Shown here piece after piece: positions 53,680 to 63,200 of a stretch of 64,000 bases of DNA. The position numbers and the translations under genes are program-made. The stretch is from positions 1 through 64,000 of the forward strand of contig JAGBSH010000009.1 of assembly GCA_017631885.1 (NCBI GenBank), given 5' to 3'. The DNA is from Fibrobacteraceae bacterium (GTDB lineage Bacteria; Fibrobacterota; Fibrobacteria; Fibrobacterales; Fibrobacteraceae). Numbering within the stretch: position 1 is the first letter of the stretch; every line of letters starts with the position of its first letter. A model generated the notes under the pieces. The model was not told where the DNA came from. It made no database searches and saw only the letters and a program-made list of their open reading frames with translations.

Positions 53680-54909
53680 ATGAAAGCTGCTATTCTTACT
53701 AATGAATTTCCACCAGAAATTTATGGTGGTGCTGGTATACACGTTAAGTTTCTCTCACAAGAACTCACAAAGTTTTGTGCTATAGAAGCTCGTTGTTTTG
53801 GCGTACAAAATGTGAATGAAAATAACATTCACGCTCTAGGTTTTTCAAGAAAACTCGGCTTAAGCCCAACAGATGATAGGTTTCAAAAAATTTTTAAACC
53901 TCTTGATATAAACCTACAATGGGCAGCTTCTTTAGAAGATATAGATATACTCCATTGCCATACTTGGTATAGTCATTTTGGCGGAGTTCTTGCTAGTAAA
54001 CTTTTGCAAAAACCTCTTGTTTTGACAACACACTCATTAGAACCGCACCGTCCCTGGAAAGCAGAACAATTAGGGAATGGTGGTTATGCCATGAGTTGCT
54101 GGATTGAACGCTCTGCTTATGAAGCAGCCGATGGTGTTATCGCAGTAAGTGAAGGCATGAAACGTGATGTTATGAAACTTTACGGCGTCCCAGAAGACCG
54201 CATACAAGTTATCTATAACGGTATTGATCCCGATTTTTATTCTCCGACATTTGATGAAAGTGTACTTGAAAAATATGGTATCAAAAAAGACAAACCTTTT
54301 GTTTTATTTGTGGGGCGTATTACTCGCCAAAAAGGTATTTCTCAATTAATCCGAGCAATTCCTCATTTAGCTCCTGATACGCAGATAGTTCTTTGTGCTG
54401 GCGCTCCTGACACTCAAGAATTAGCCGATGAATGCAAAGCTTTAATCGAAGACGCTCAAAAAACTCGTGATGGTATTATTTGGATAGAAGAAATGATGCC
54501 TCACTCTGAACTTCGCGTGCTTTATAGCCATGCGACTGTTTTTGCAACTCCTTCTTTATATGAACCTTTTGGCATTATCAATTTAGAAGCAATGAGTTGT
54601 GGAACCCCTGTTGTTGGCAGTGCTGTTGGCGGAATTCCAGAAATTATTGTTGATGGAGAAACTGGATTTTTAGTTCCTTTGCAAGCTAAATCAGAAACAG
54701 ATTTTGACCCTGTCAACCCAGAAGCATTCCAAAAAGATTTTGCAGAAAAACTGAATCGTTTTTTAACAAATCCTGACCTTGCCCAAAAAATGGGAGAAGC
54801 TAGCAGAAAACGTGCTGTCAGTGTTTTTAGCTGGGAAGCTATCGCAAAAGAAACTTTCCATTTTTATGAAAAAGTAATTGAACGTTATTTGAAAGAAGGA
54901 GCAAGATAA
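53680..54909 (+). CDS. glgA: GT4 glycogen synthase (actinobacterial-type GlgA)
   Basis: 409 residues. GT-B fold: N-terminal EFPPEIYGGAGIHV, HCHTWYSHFGG, and C-terminal FVGRITRQKGI plus the retaining signature PSLYEPFGIINLEAMSCGTPVV (E-x7-E type). Length and motifs match the ~400-residue GlgA class that transfers glucose from ADP- or UDP-glucose to glycogen or makes maltose phosphate, not the ~480-residue GT5 enzyme. Donor is not known from sequence. It has its own terminator, and the rml operon follows it. Fibrobacter is known for glycogen storage. Confidence 0.8.
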   Translation: MKAAILTNEFPPEIYGGAGIHVKFLSQELTKFCAIEARCFGVQNVNENNIHALGFSRKLGLSPTDDRFQKIFKPLDINLQWAASLEDIDILHCHTWYSHFGGVLASKLLQKPLVLTTHSLEPHRPWKAEQLGNGGYAMSCWIERSAYEAADGVIAVSEGMKRDVMKLYGVPEDRIQVIYNGIDPDFYSPTFDESVLEKYGIKKDKPFVLFVGRITRQKGISQLIRAIPHLAPDTQIVLCAGAPDTQELADECKALIEDAQKTRDGIIWIEEMMPHSELRVLYSHATVFATPSLYEPFGIINLEAMSCGTPVVGSAVGGIPEIIVDGETGFLVPLQAKSETDFDPVNPEAFQKDFAEKLNRFLTNPDLAQKMGEASRKRAVSVFSWEAIAKETFHFYEKVIERYLKEGAR

Positions 54910-54927
54910 TCCTTTCAGAAAATATCA

Positions 54928-54960
54928 AAAGCCTTTCTTGTAAAAGAGAGGCTTTTTTTT
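54928..54960 (+). terminator. Rho-independent terminator of glgA
   Basis: Stem AAAAGCCTTTCTT/AAGAGAGGCTTTT with one G-U pair and a short loop, then eight T residues, about 20 nt past the stop. Confidence 0.88.
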
Positions 54961-54996
54961 GTTTCTAAAACAGAGTCTTTTTTTCGATTTAATATA

Positions 54997-55036
54997 AATG
55001 AATTTTTATAAAAAGTATATTTTATAGAAATTCATT
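54997..55036 (+). promoter_or_regulatory. Near-perfect 17-bp leader stem-loop of rmlA
   Basis: Arms 54997-55013 and 55020-55036 match at 16 of 17 positions with a 6-nt loop, ending 18 nt before the ATG and just before the Shine-Dalgarno (GAGG). Same placement as the hairpins at the GH8 cellulase and the metalloprotease leader. Confidence 0.65.
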
Positions 55037-55054
55037 GTTTTACTTGAGGCTAAA

Positions 55055-55942
55055 ATGAAAGGTATTGTCCTTGCTGGGGGATCTGGCACTCGCCTTTATC
55101 CGCTTACTATGGTAACATCAAAGCAGCTTTTACCTGTTTACGACAAACCTATGATTTATTACCCGCTTTCAACTTTAATGCTTGCAGGTATTCGTGATAT
55201 TTTAATTATTTCTACGCCAACAGATTTGCCAAATTTTGAAAAACTCTTGGGCGACGGCTCAGCAATGGGTTTAAACTTGAGTTACAAAGTGCAACCTAGC
55301 CCAGACGGCTTGGCGCAAGCATTTATTCTTGGTGAAGAATTTATTGGCAATGATTGCTGTGCTATGGTTCTTGGCGATAATATTTTTTATGGAAATGGAT
55401 TCAGTCCACTTTTAAAAGCCGCCGTGAAAAACGCTGAAGAAAATGGTCGTGCAAGTGTTTTTGGCTACTACGTTGATGACCCAGAACGTTTTGGCGTTGT
55501 AGAATTTGATAATTCTGGTAAAGTCATTTCTGTAGAAGAAAAACCAAAAGAACCGAAAAGTAATTACGCTATAACAGGACTTTATTTTTACGACAATCGC
55601 GTTTCTGGATTTGCAAAGGCGCAAAAACCAAGCGCTCGTGGCGAACTTGAAATTACTGATTTGAATAAGACTTATTTGGAAAAAGGCGAACTTGACGTAA
55701 AACTTCTGGGGCGCGGTTTTGCTTGGCTTGATACAGGCACAATGGATAGTTTAATTGAAGCCGGCGAATTTGTGAAAATGGTTGAAAGCAGGCAAGGTAT
55801 TCAAATTTCTGCTGTAGAAGAAATCGCTTTCATCAATGGCTGGATTTCAAAAGAAAAACTTTTAGAAAGTGCAGCAAAATATGGGAAATCTCCTTATGGG
55901 CAACATTTGAAAAAAGTTGCAGAAGGAAAAATTCATTACTAG
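55055..55942 (+). CDS. rmlA: Glucose-1-phosphate thymidylyltransferase RmlA
   Basis: 295 residues, normal length. [11 protein letters not shown] (8-18), the [12 protein letters not shown] block, GDN (metal site) and [17 protein letters not shown] are diagnostic. RmlA makes dTDP-glucose from glucose-1-phosphate and dTTP in the cytoplasm, the first step to dTDP-rhamnose and related sugars. First gene of rmlABC; GAGG site before the ATG after a long leader hairpin. Confidence 0.97.
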   Translation: MKGIVLAGGSGTRLYPLTMVTSKQLLPVYDKPMIYYPLSTLMLAGIRDILIISTPTDLPNFEKLLGDGSAMGLNLSYKVQPSPDGLAQAFILGEEFIGNDCCAMVLGDNIFYGNGFSPLLKAAVKNAEENGRASVFGYYVDDPERFGVVEFDNSGKVISVEEKPKEPKSNYAITGLYFYDNRVSGFAKAQKPSARGELEITDLNKTYLEKGELDVKLLGRGFAWLDTGTMDSLIEAGEFVKMVESRQGIQISAVEEIAFINGWISKEKLLESAAKYGKSPYGQHLKKVAEGKIHY

Positions 55943-55951
55943 GAAATTATT

Positions 55952-57088
55952 ATGAAATCAATTGTTATCACAGGTGGTGCAGGTTTTATCGGGAGTCACG
56001 TGGTTCGCTTGTTTGTAAACAAGTACCCAGAATATAAAATCATCAATCTTGACAAGCTGACTTATGCAGGCAACCTCGCAAACCTTAAAGATATTGAAAG
56101 CAAGCCGAATTACAAGTTCGTGAAAATGGACATCTGCGACTTTGATGCTTTTTATAAACTCATGCAAGAAGAGCAAGTTGATGGCATTATTCACTTAGCG
56201 GCTGAAAGCCATGTTGACCGCTCCATCAAAGACCCTTTTACTTTTGCGCGCACAAACGTGATGGGCACACTCTCGCTTCTTCAAGCCGCAAAACTCTATT
56301 GGGAATCTTTGCCTGAAAAATATGAAGAAAAACGCTTTTACCATATTTCAACAGATGAAGTCTATGGCGCACTTTCTATGAATCACCCAGAAGGAATTAC
56401 GCCTCCGTTTACCACTACGGCGTCAAGTTCTGAACACCACTTAGCTTATGGCGATGATTTCTTTTACGAAACGACAAAATATACACCGCATTCTCCGTAT
56501 TCAGCAAGCAAGGCCGGCTCCGACCATTTTGTGCGTGCGTTCCATGATACTTATGGAATGCCAACGATTGTCACGAATTGCTCTAATAATTACGGACCCT
56601 ATCAGTTCCCGGAAAAATTGATTCCGCTTTTTATCAATAACATTCGTCACAAAAAACCGCTGCCTGTTTATGGCAAAGGTGAAAATGTTCGCGATTGGCT
56701 TTTTGTCGAAGACCATGCCCGCGCTATTGACGTGATTTTCCATAACGGAAAGATTGCTGAAACCTATAACATCGGCGGATTCAACGAATGGAAAAATATC
56801 GACATCATAAAAGTTGTGATTAAAACGGTTGATCGCTTACTTGGTCGCGAAGAAGGCGAAGATATGAATTTGATTACTTATGTAACAGATCGCCTTGGCC
56901 ACGACGCTCGCTACGCCATTGATTCAACCAAGCTCCAACAAGAACTCGGTTGGGAACCTTCGCTTCAATTTGAAGAAGGTATTGAAAAAACAGTGCGCTG
57001 GTACCTGGATAACCAAGAATGGCTCGATAACATTACAAGTGGCGACTACGAAAAGTATTACGAAAATATGTACAAAGGTAAAGTCTAA
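55952..57088 (+). CDS. rmlB: dTDP-glucose 4,6-dehydratase RmlB
   Basis: 378 residues. NAD-binding GGAGFIG (8-14), the HVDRSI sequence, STDEVYG, and the catalytic YSASKAG (SDR YxxxK) with nearby Tyr/Lys, plus GRNNYGP-type NNYGPYQFPEK, identify RmlB. It converts dTDP-glucose to the 4-keto-6-deoxy sugar. Its codon use looks more GC-rich and varied than its neighbours (CGC, CTC, GGC), a mild sign of different history. Gap 9 nt from rmlA. Confidence 0.97.
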   Translation: MKSIVITGGAGFIGSHVVRLFVNKYPEYKIINLDKLTYAGNLANLKDIESKPNYKFVKMDICDFDAFYKLMQEEQVDGIIHLAAESHVDRSIKDPFTFARTNVMGTLSLLQAAKLYWESLPEKYEEKRFYHISTDEVYGALSMNHPEGITPPFTTTASSSEHHLAYGDDFFYETTKYTPHSPYSASKAGSDHFVRAFHDTYGMPTIVTNCSNNYGPYQFPEKLIPLFINNIRHKKPLPVYGKGENVRDWLFVEDHARAIDVIFHNGKIAETYNIGGFNEWKNIDIIKVVIKTVDRLLGREEGEDMNLITYVTDRLGHDARYAIDSTKLQQELGWEPSLQFEEGIEKTVRWYLDNQEWLDNITSGDYEKYYENMYKGKV

Positions 57089-57651
57089 TGGGAAAATTTA
57101 ATTTTATCAAAACATCTATTGAAGGGGTCACGATTATTGAACCAACTGTATATGGCGATGCTCGTGGTTACTTTATGGAAACTTATAATGCTCGCGAATT
57201 TAATGACGCTGGCTTGAATATGACCTTTGTGCAGGACAACGAATCTAAAAGCAAAAAAGGCGTTTTGCGTGGACTACATTTTCAAAAAACAAATCCTCAA
57301 GGGAAATTAGTCTGGGTGATTGAAGGCGAGGTTTTTGACGTAGCGGTGGACCTTCGCAAGGGTAGCCCGACTTTTGGAAAATGGGAAGGTGTGATTTTAA
57401 GCGCCGAAAATAAAAGGCAATTTTATATTCCTGAAGGTTTCGCTCATGGTTTCGTTGTGCTTTCAGAAACAGCCACTTTTGTTTATAAGTGCACTAGACT
57501 TTATGACCCAACAGACGAAGGTGGACTTTTCTGGAATGACCCGGCTATTGGTATTAAATGGCCTTTGCCAGAAGGCTTTGAACCTCTCTTAAGCGAAAAA
57601 GACACAAAAAATCCTTTGCTTAAAGATTTAGGGTTCGCTTTTGAAATTTAA
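57088..57651 (+). CDS. rmlC: dTDP-4-dehydrorhamnose 3,5-epimerase RmlC
   Basis: 187 residues, cupin fold. Family motifs RGLHFQ, GEVFDVAVDLRKGSPTFG and IPEGFAHGFVVLSE are present, including the catalytic His of RGLHFQ. It epimerises the 4-keto sugar from RmlB. Its start overlaps the rmlB stop by 1 nt (TAATG), so translation is coupled. No rmlD is seen in the window, so the reductase step must be encoded elsewhere. Confidence 0.97.
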   Translation: MGKFNFIKTSIEGVTIIEPTVYGDARGYFMETYNAREFNDAGLNMTFVQDNESKSKKGVLRGLHFQKTNPQGKLVWVIEGEVFDVAVDLRKGSPTFGKWEGVILSAENKRQFYIPEGFAHGFVVLSETATFVYKCTRLYDPTDEGGLFWNDPAIGIKWPLPEGFEPLLSEKDTKNPLLKDLGFAFEI

Positions 57652-57692
57652 AAATCAATACGACTTTCTTAAAAATTATTGAATTTATTTAC

Positions 57693-57719
57693 AAAGTCTG
57701 TTTCAAAACAGACTTTTTT
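57693..57719 (+). terminator. Rho-independent terminator of rmlABC
   Basis: An 11-bp complementary pair AAAGTCTGTTT/AAACAGACTTT around a very short loop, then a T run, about 42 nt past the rmlC stop. Confidence 0.88.
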
Positions 57720-57770
57720 ATTTCCATTTTAAAATACTCAAAAAAATCTTTTATTTTTTAAAGGGTTTGG

Positions 57771-57808
57771 AAAAGAGCAACTACCTAAATTCAGTTAGTT
57801 GCTCTTTT
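57771..57808 (+). promoter_or_regulatory. Long leader stem-loop abutting Shine-Dalgarno
   Basis: A 13-bp perfect stem AAAAGAGCAACTA/TAGTTGCTCTTTT with a 12-nt loop, immediately followed by AAAGGAG and the ATG at 57824. The right arm ends in TTTT, so it could also act as a weak attenuator. Confidence 0.65.
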
Positions 57809-57823
57809 AAAGGAGATGTTGGG

Positions 57824-60163
57824 ATGAAATTTTTCAAAATTTCAATAATCGCTGCCATGGCGATTAGTTTTTCTATGGCAGCAGAGGGTGATCCGTATGT
57901 ATGGCCAAGCTATCGTTCGGATTTAGATTATAACACAAAAGAAAATATTGGAGAAATTGCTCCTCCAACTAAATTTTCTACAGATTGTAATGGCGTTACT
58001 GGCCAAAAAGCAGGAAAATGGTGGGCGTTTTATTGGGGAGCCGACAAAGATTCTCGCATCACTGATGAAACTATTGAAAACCTCTTAAAAAAATACGATG
58101 AGGATTTTGGTTACTTAAGAGATTCTATGGGATGGGCGCCTGATCGCCGCGCTCAAAACGGATACTATAGTGCTGTTTATTACTATGGTTCTGGAACATG
58201 TGCTGGCGGCAATAAAACAGACACAACGGGTGGTTGGCAAACGAATGTCGGCACAAATTATTACGAAGCAGTTTCTGCCTCTTTTTACCCTATTTATTCT
58301 TTCAATCCTAATTGTACATACAACGACCGTGTAGCTCAAATGAATGCAATGGTTCATGAAGGAATTCACGCCATGACAAAAGCTTACCCAGGCGCTCAAA
58401 ATGCTCACTGGTTTCAAGAGGGTGGAAACACTTGGATACAACAAGAAATGGAATCCAGGCGTTCTGGCGTATATAGCGGCATGGGATTCTTAAACGCTGC
58501 GGCCTTAATCGCTCCATTCATTCCGATTGAAAGCTATAGCGGTTGGCTTTTAGATGGTTCTTTTGGCGGCCCAGGCGCAGAAGGCGTTGATGTTCGAAAT
58601 GGCTCTCAACAACTTTGCAATTGGAGAAATTTATTAGGTGGTTATCAATACGGAAACATGTTTCCAACATTTCTTGGAGAATGGGTTGGAAAAGGCGCCG
58701 TTCGCTGGCTTTATGGGAACGCCACCAGATATTTATTAGAAGCATTTGCAACTGAAAAAGGGCTTGGCCCAGAAAAAACACAACAATTAATTATGGAATA
58801 CAGAGCAAAATCAGCACTGCTTGATTTTAAAAAATGGTCCAATGAATTAAAAAGCCTTTTGAATTCAAATTTTGGAAGTACGGCAAAAGCAGAATGGAGC
58901 CCGGCAGCGCAAGAAGTTGAAAACTGGACAATGACTCCTTATGCAGTGACCACCGATTCTAGTGGTTATCTTATTCCTGAAAAACGCACAACTCCAGGTT
59001 GGTCTGGCGCAAATATTATCCCATTAAAAGTTGAAAACGGAAGTTCTTTAGTTAAAGTTTCTCTTTTACCGCTGGGCGAAAATATGAGCCTTCAAATTTG
59101 TTATCGCGCTAGCGATGGAACACCAATATACAGCACGCCTGTTTTAGGAAAAGGTAGCACAAGCCTTCGTTTAGACAAAGCTCCTCAAGATGGAATTGTT
59201 TTTGCCGTTGTCTGTAATTTAGATTACAATTACACAAATGAAATTCGCTTGAATCATTATGATTACAGACTAAAACTTGATGCAGGAATTAGTGGTGCAG
59301 GAAGCGCGACCACAAAATATTACAACAACTTTGTGACCACTTACGATTGGCCAGAACTTGAAAATAATTCTGATGTTCCTGTAAGTAGTTCTTCTTCACA
59401 AACAAACCCTACTGAAAGTTCTTCTTCAAATTCTGTAATCGCTTCACAAGACACTTTAAAAATAGATGTTTCTATAATGCTTCCAATTGATGATAATTTT
59501 GCTGGCGTTGAATTTGATTTAATAGCTTCTGATGTAGCAAAATTCCTCGGAGTTTCTGAATCAAATATTGCAAACAGCGTTTCTTATTTTGCATACCAAC
59601 CCAACGGCTCGCTAGATTCTAATTCTACTGCTAATGCGCCAGGGCACTGGTTTGATTCTAAAGGGAATGTAGTTTCTTATGGTGAAAATGCTTACCTTTA
59701 TTCTGAATTTAATTTATCTACAATGAAAGGCGTGTTAGGGCATTATCCAAACCGAGTTTCTGACAAAGAAAATTATACCATTTCTCAGGTTTTGAAATAC
59801 AAAGAAAAATTAGTACTTTACACTATTGAAGTCACCATCACAAATGATGCTGCAAACGCAGAAGCTAATACTTCTAGCTTACGGTATGGCTTAAAAGATT
59901 ATCTTCCTAGTCATATTTGGCTTTCTGCAAAACAAGGCGTTATTCAATTACATTACCGTTTAGATTACACAGATAATGTAAAAATAGGTTTGTATTCTCC
60001 TTATGGAGCACTTCTTGGAATTGTGGGTTTTGAAAAGCAAGCTAAAGGTAATTATATAAAAGAAATTGATTTGAATCGTTTAGAACTTGCTCGAGGCACT
60101 TATATTGTAAAAGTCACAACAGGTGCTTATCGGGAAGCTTTAAGCATAACTCTTGGAAAATAA
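57824..60163 (+). CDS. Secreted HExxH metalloprotease-like protein with DUF4859-like domain and T9SS tail
   Basis: 779 residues from the ATG at 57824 (strong AAGGAG; 19 codons upstream would lie inside the hairpin). Signal peptide ending SMAAEG. The catalytic-type domain carries HEGIH (178-182) and a downstream WFQEGG with Glu199, the gluzincin arrangement seen in DUF6055-type proteins. A second beta domain (about 395-500), a Ser/Thr linker (VSSSSSQTNPTESSSS), a DUF4859-like domain (about 555-690, with GHWFDSKGN and YTISQVLKYK) and a C-terminal sorting domain follow. Probably an exported peptidase; activity is inferred from motif. Confidence 0.8.
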   Translation: MKFFKISIIAAMAISFSMAAEGDPYVWPSYRSDLDYNTKENIGEIAPPTKFSTDCNGVTGQKAGKWWAFYWGADKDSRITDETIENLLKKYDEDFGYLRDSMGWAPDRRAQNGYYSAVYYYGSGTCAGGNKTDTTGGWQTNVGTNYYEAVSASFYPIYSFNPNCTYNDRVAQMNAMVHEGIHAMTKAYPGAQNAHWFQEGGNTWIQQEMESRRSGVYSGMGFLNAAALIAPFIPIESYSGWLLDGSFGGPGAEGVDVRNGSQQLCNWRNLLGGYQYGNMFPTFLGEWVGKGAVRWLYGNATRYLLEAFATEKGLGPEKTQQLIMEYRAKSALLDFKKWSNELKSLLNSNFGSTAKAEWSPAAQEVENWTMTPYAVTTDSSGYLIPEKRTTPGWSGANIIPLKVENGSSLVKVSLLPLGENMSLQICYRASDGTPIYSTPVLGKGSTSLRLDKAPQDGIVFAVVCNLDYNYTNEIRLNHYDYRLKLDAGISGAGSATTKYYNNFVTTYDWPELENNSDVPVSSSSSQTNPTESSSSNSVIASQDTLKIDVSIMLPIDDNFAGVEFDLIASDVAKFLGVSESNIANSVSYFAYQPNGSLDSNSTANAPGHWFDSKGNVVSYGENAYLYSEFNLSTMKGVLGHYPNRVSDKENYTISQVLKYKEKLVLYTIEVTITNDAANAEANTSSLRYGLKDYLPSHIWLSAKQGVIQLHYRLDYTDNVKIGLYSPYGALLGIVGFEKQAKGNYIKEIDLNRLELARGTYIVKVTTGAYREALSITLGK

Positions 60164-60182
60164 TTACTTTTTATAAAAAATT

Positions 60183-60214
60183 AAGAATCTGGATTTATTC
60201 TGGGTTCTTTTTTT
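60183..60214 (+). terminator. Rho-independent terminator
   Basis: An 11-bp stem with three wobble pairs (60183-60193 with 60199-60209), then a T run, about 20 nt past the stop. Confidence 0.8.
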
Positions 60215-60216
60215 AC

Positions 60217-60244
60217 TTGACAAAGGGAAATTTTTATGTACTTT
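60217..60244 (+). promoter_or_regulatory. Predicted promoter of PLD-SNF2 gene
   Basis: TTGACA (60217-60222), 16 nt, TACTTT (60239-60244). The spacing and box form match the promoter blocks at 525-552 and 1123-1149. Confidence 0.5.
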
Positions 60245-60288
60245 CGTTAGTTTAAGAGGAAAGTAATAATAAAAATTTGGAATAGAAT

Positions 60289-63200
60289 ATGTCAAGCAGT
60301 CAGTTTATCACAAACAAAGATAAGATTTTAAGTGAAATAATTAAAAGCATATTGCCAAAATGCGATAATGCATATTTTCTTGTGGGTTATTTTTATTTTT
60401 CTGGATTTAAGGAATTATGTTCAGAATTAGAGAAAACAAATCTAAAAATTCTTGTTGGTTTAGAAGTTGAACGCAGTATTACAAATGGTATTAAGGAAAT
60501 AGATAATCTTCATTTTAGAGAGAAATCACGTGCTCAAATTCGTGATGAGTATTACCAAGAATTCGTTGATATATTTAATAATACGGATTTGTTTGATGGA
60601 AAAGAACAACTTGAGGCGTTTAAATTATTCTGCAACAAGATAATGAATGGGACTCTTGAAATTCGTAAAACTCTAGAACCAAATCATGCAAAGATGTATT
60701 TGTTTGAGAATCGTCCTAGTGAAACTTGTGTTGGAACATTTCCTGGAACATTAATCACGGGTTCAAGTAATCTCTCTATAACAGGGTTGAAAGATAGACT
60801 TGAGCTAAATGCTATTTTAAGAGGGCAAAATGACTATGAAGAGGGACGAACAATATTTGATGAATTATGGAATGATTCTGTTGCGATTGCGGATGCGGAA
60901 CATGTACCAGATTTTACAGAAAATGTTATAAAACATATTTGGTATGAAAAACTTTATAAGCCATACTTGATGTATTTGAGAGTTTTAAGCGAATATTTCT
61001 CAGTTGCATCTGAGGGAAATCTTATAACACCGAGTGATATTACGGGAGGAGTTTTTTCAAATCTACAATATCAATTGGATGCTGTAAAAATGGCGCTAAA
61101 GGCTATTGAAAATCATTCAGGGGTAATCATTGCAGATGTTGTTGGGCTAGGAAAAAGTATTGTGGGCTCAACAGTGGCAAAAAATCTAGGCCTTCGCACA
61201 ATTATCGTATGTCCTCCACATTTAAAACAACAATGGGAAGAGTATAAAGATGAATTTAAATTCACTGCAAGTGTTTTTAGTAGTGGAAAAATATCTGATG
61301 CCTTAAACCACTACAATCGTATAACTCACCCAAATGAAAAATTTCTTATTATTGTGGATGAAGCGCATAAATACAAAAATGAATTTACTCAGGATTATAG
61401 TATCCTTCATGATTTATGTATGGGTAACAAGGTTATACTGCTAACAGCTACGCCATTTAATAATAGACCTGAAGATATATTTTCCATGCTTAAGTTATTT
61501 CAAATTCCAAATAAATCTACTCTTAAAACAGTCGATAATTTAGGAGTAGCTTTTAAAGAATTAATAGCAAGTTATAGAGAATTAACTGAATCACAACGGA
61601 GAAATACAAGGAGTTCATCTGAAATCAAAGTTGAAGCGGATTTAATCGCAAAAAGAATTCGATCAATCATTGGTCCTTTGGTGGTTCGACGTTCTAGATT
61701 GGATTTAGAAGAAATAAAGGCATACAGAGAGGATCTCAAAGAACAAAATATTCAATTAGTTATCCCGGAAGACCCCATTTCTCTCAATTATGATTTGAGA
61801 GATACTGCCGATTTGTATCTGCGAACGTTAAATAAAATCTCTCCAGATTTTGGTAATTTTCCAAAGTCAGAGGATTTTGTATGTTACAAGTCTGCTCGTT
61901 ATAAGCCATCTGCATATTTTACTAATGATATTAAATTAAAAGAGCAATTAGCAAGGGAGCTAGAAGAAAAAACAGGTGTAGAGTTCAATATGTTAGTTGG
62001 ACGCCAAGCAAATATTTCGGATTTTATGAGAAAATTGCTTGTTAGACGTTTTGAAAGTTCAGTAGCCTCTTTTCAATCTTCCTTGAATGCTATGATTGAA
62101 TCATCAGAGCGTATTCTTGCATGGATAGAAAAAAGAAATAAGGTTCCTATTTATAAAAAAGGAACATTGCCTGATGTAGAGGAATTTTACGAAAACACAA
62201 ATGATGACATATCAGAGGAAATTGCAGGGGCTTTTGATAAGTATGAAAATAAGGGGTTCTTTGAAATTGATATGAAGTATATCTGCAAAGAGGAGTATTT
62301 AGCAGATATGCAGTCCGATCTTAATCTATTACGAAAAATTCGTGAAGAGTGGTTTGGAGAAAAGAATCAAATTCTTGTTGATCACAAACTTGATGAGTTT
62401 AAGAAATTATTGAAAGAACAACGAGAAAAAGACCCAAGGAGAAAAATTATTGTATTTACAGAATTCGCAGATACAGCTAATTACCTTGGAGAATCATTAA
62501 AAAATGAGGACTTAGGGGTTTTTAAATACACTTCAAAAGAAAGTTCATCTTTGAGTCGTAAGGTAATCAGAGAAAATTTTGATGCAAGCGAAAAAGCGAA
62601 TAATCAAAAAAATGACTATCAAATTTTGATAGCAACAGATGCTATTTCTGAAGGATACAATCTTCATCGAGCTGGAACAATATTCAATTATGATATTCCT
62701 TATAATCCAACTAGAGTGATTCAACGAATTGGACGCATCAATCGTATTAATAAAAAAGTGTTTGATAAACTATATATATATAATTATTTTCCAACAGATA
62801 TTGGAGAACAAGAAACTAGAACAAAGCAAATATCAACACTTAAAATGGCGATGATTCATGCAATTATGGGTGAAGATACAAAGGTTTTGACGAGTGATGA
62901 ACAAGTTAATGCGTATTTTAAAGAAAGGTATAGAAAAGAAATCAATGCAAGTGAGGAATTATCTTGGGATACTAAGTACAGAGAATTTCTAAATCAGGTA
63001 AAAAATACTAAAGAAATGGAGGAGGCTTTAGCTATACCGCATAGGTCCCGCATTGGTCGTAATTTAAATAATGAAAAAAAAGGAATCATCCTTTTCGGAA
63101 AAAAAGGAAATGATTTTGTTTTTAAATTTGGTCATGGGGAAAATAATGAGATTACTTCTATTAGTGCAGAAGATGCGTTTTCATTGTTTGAGGCTATTCC

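Noticed and set aside
55952-57088. rmlB as a recent horizontal acquisition
   Set aside because: Only a by-eye GC difference; synteny rmlABC and tight coupling argue for an old operon. Kept as a low-interest note.
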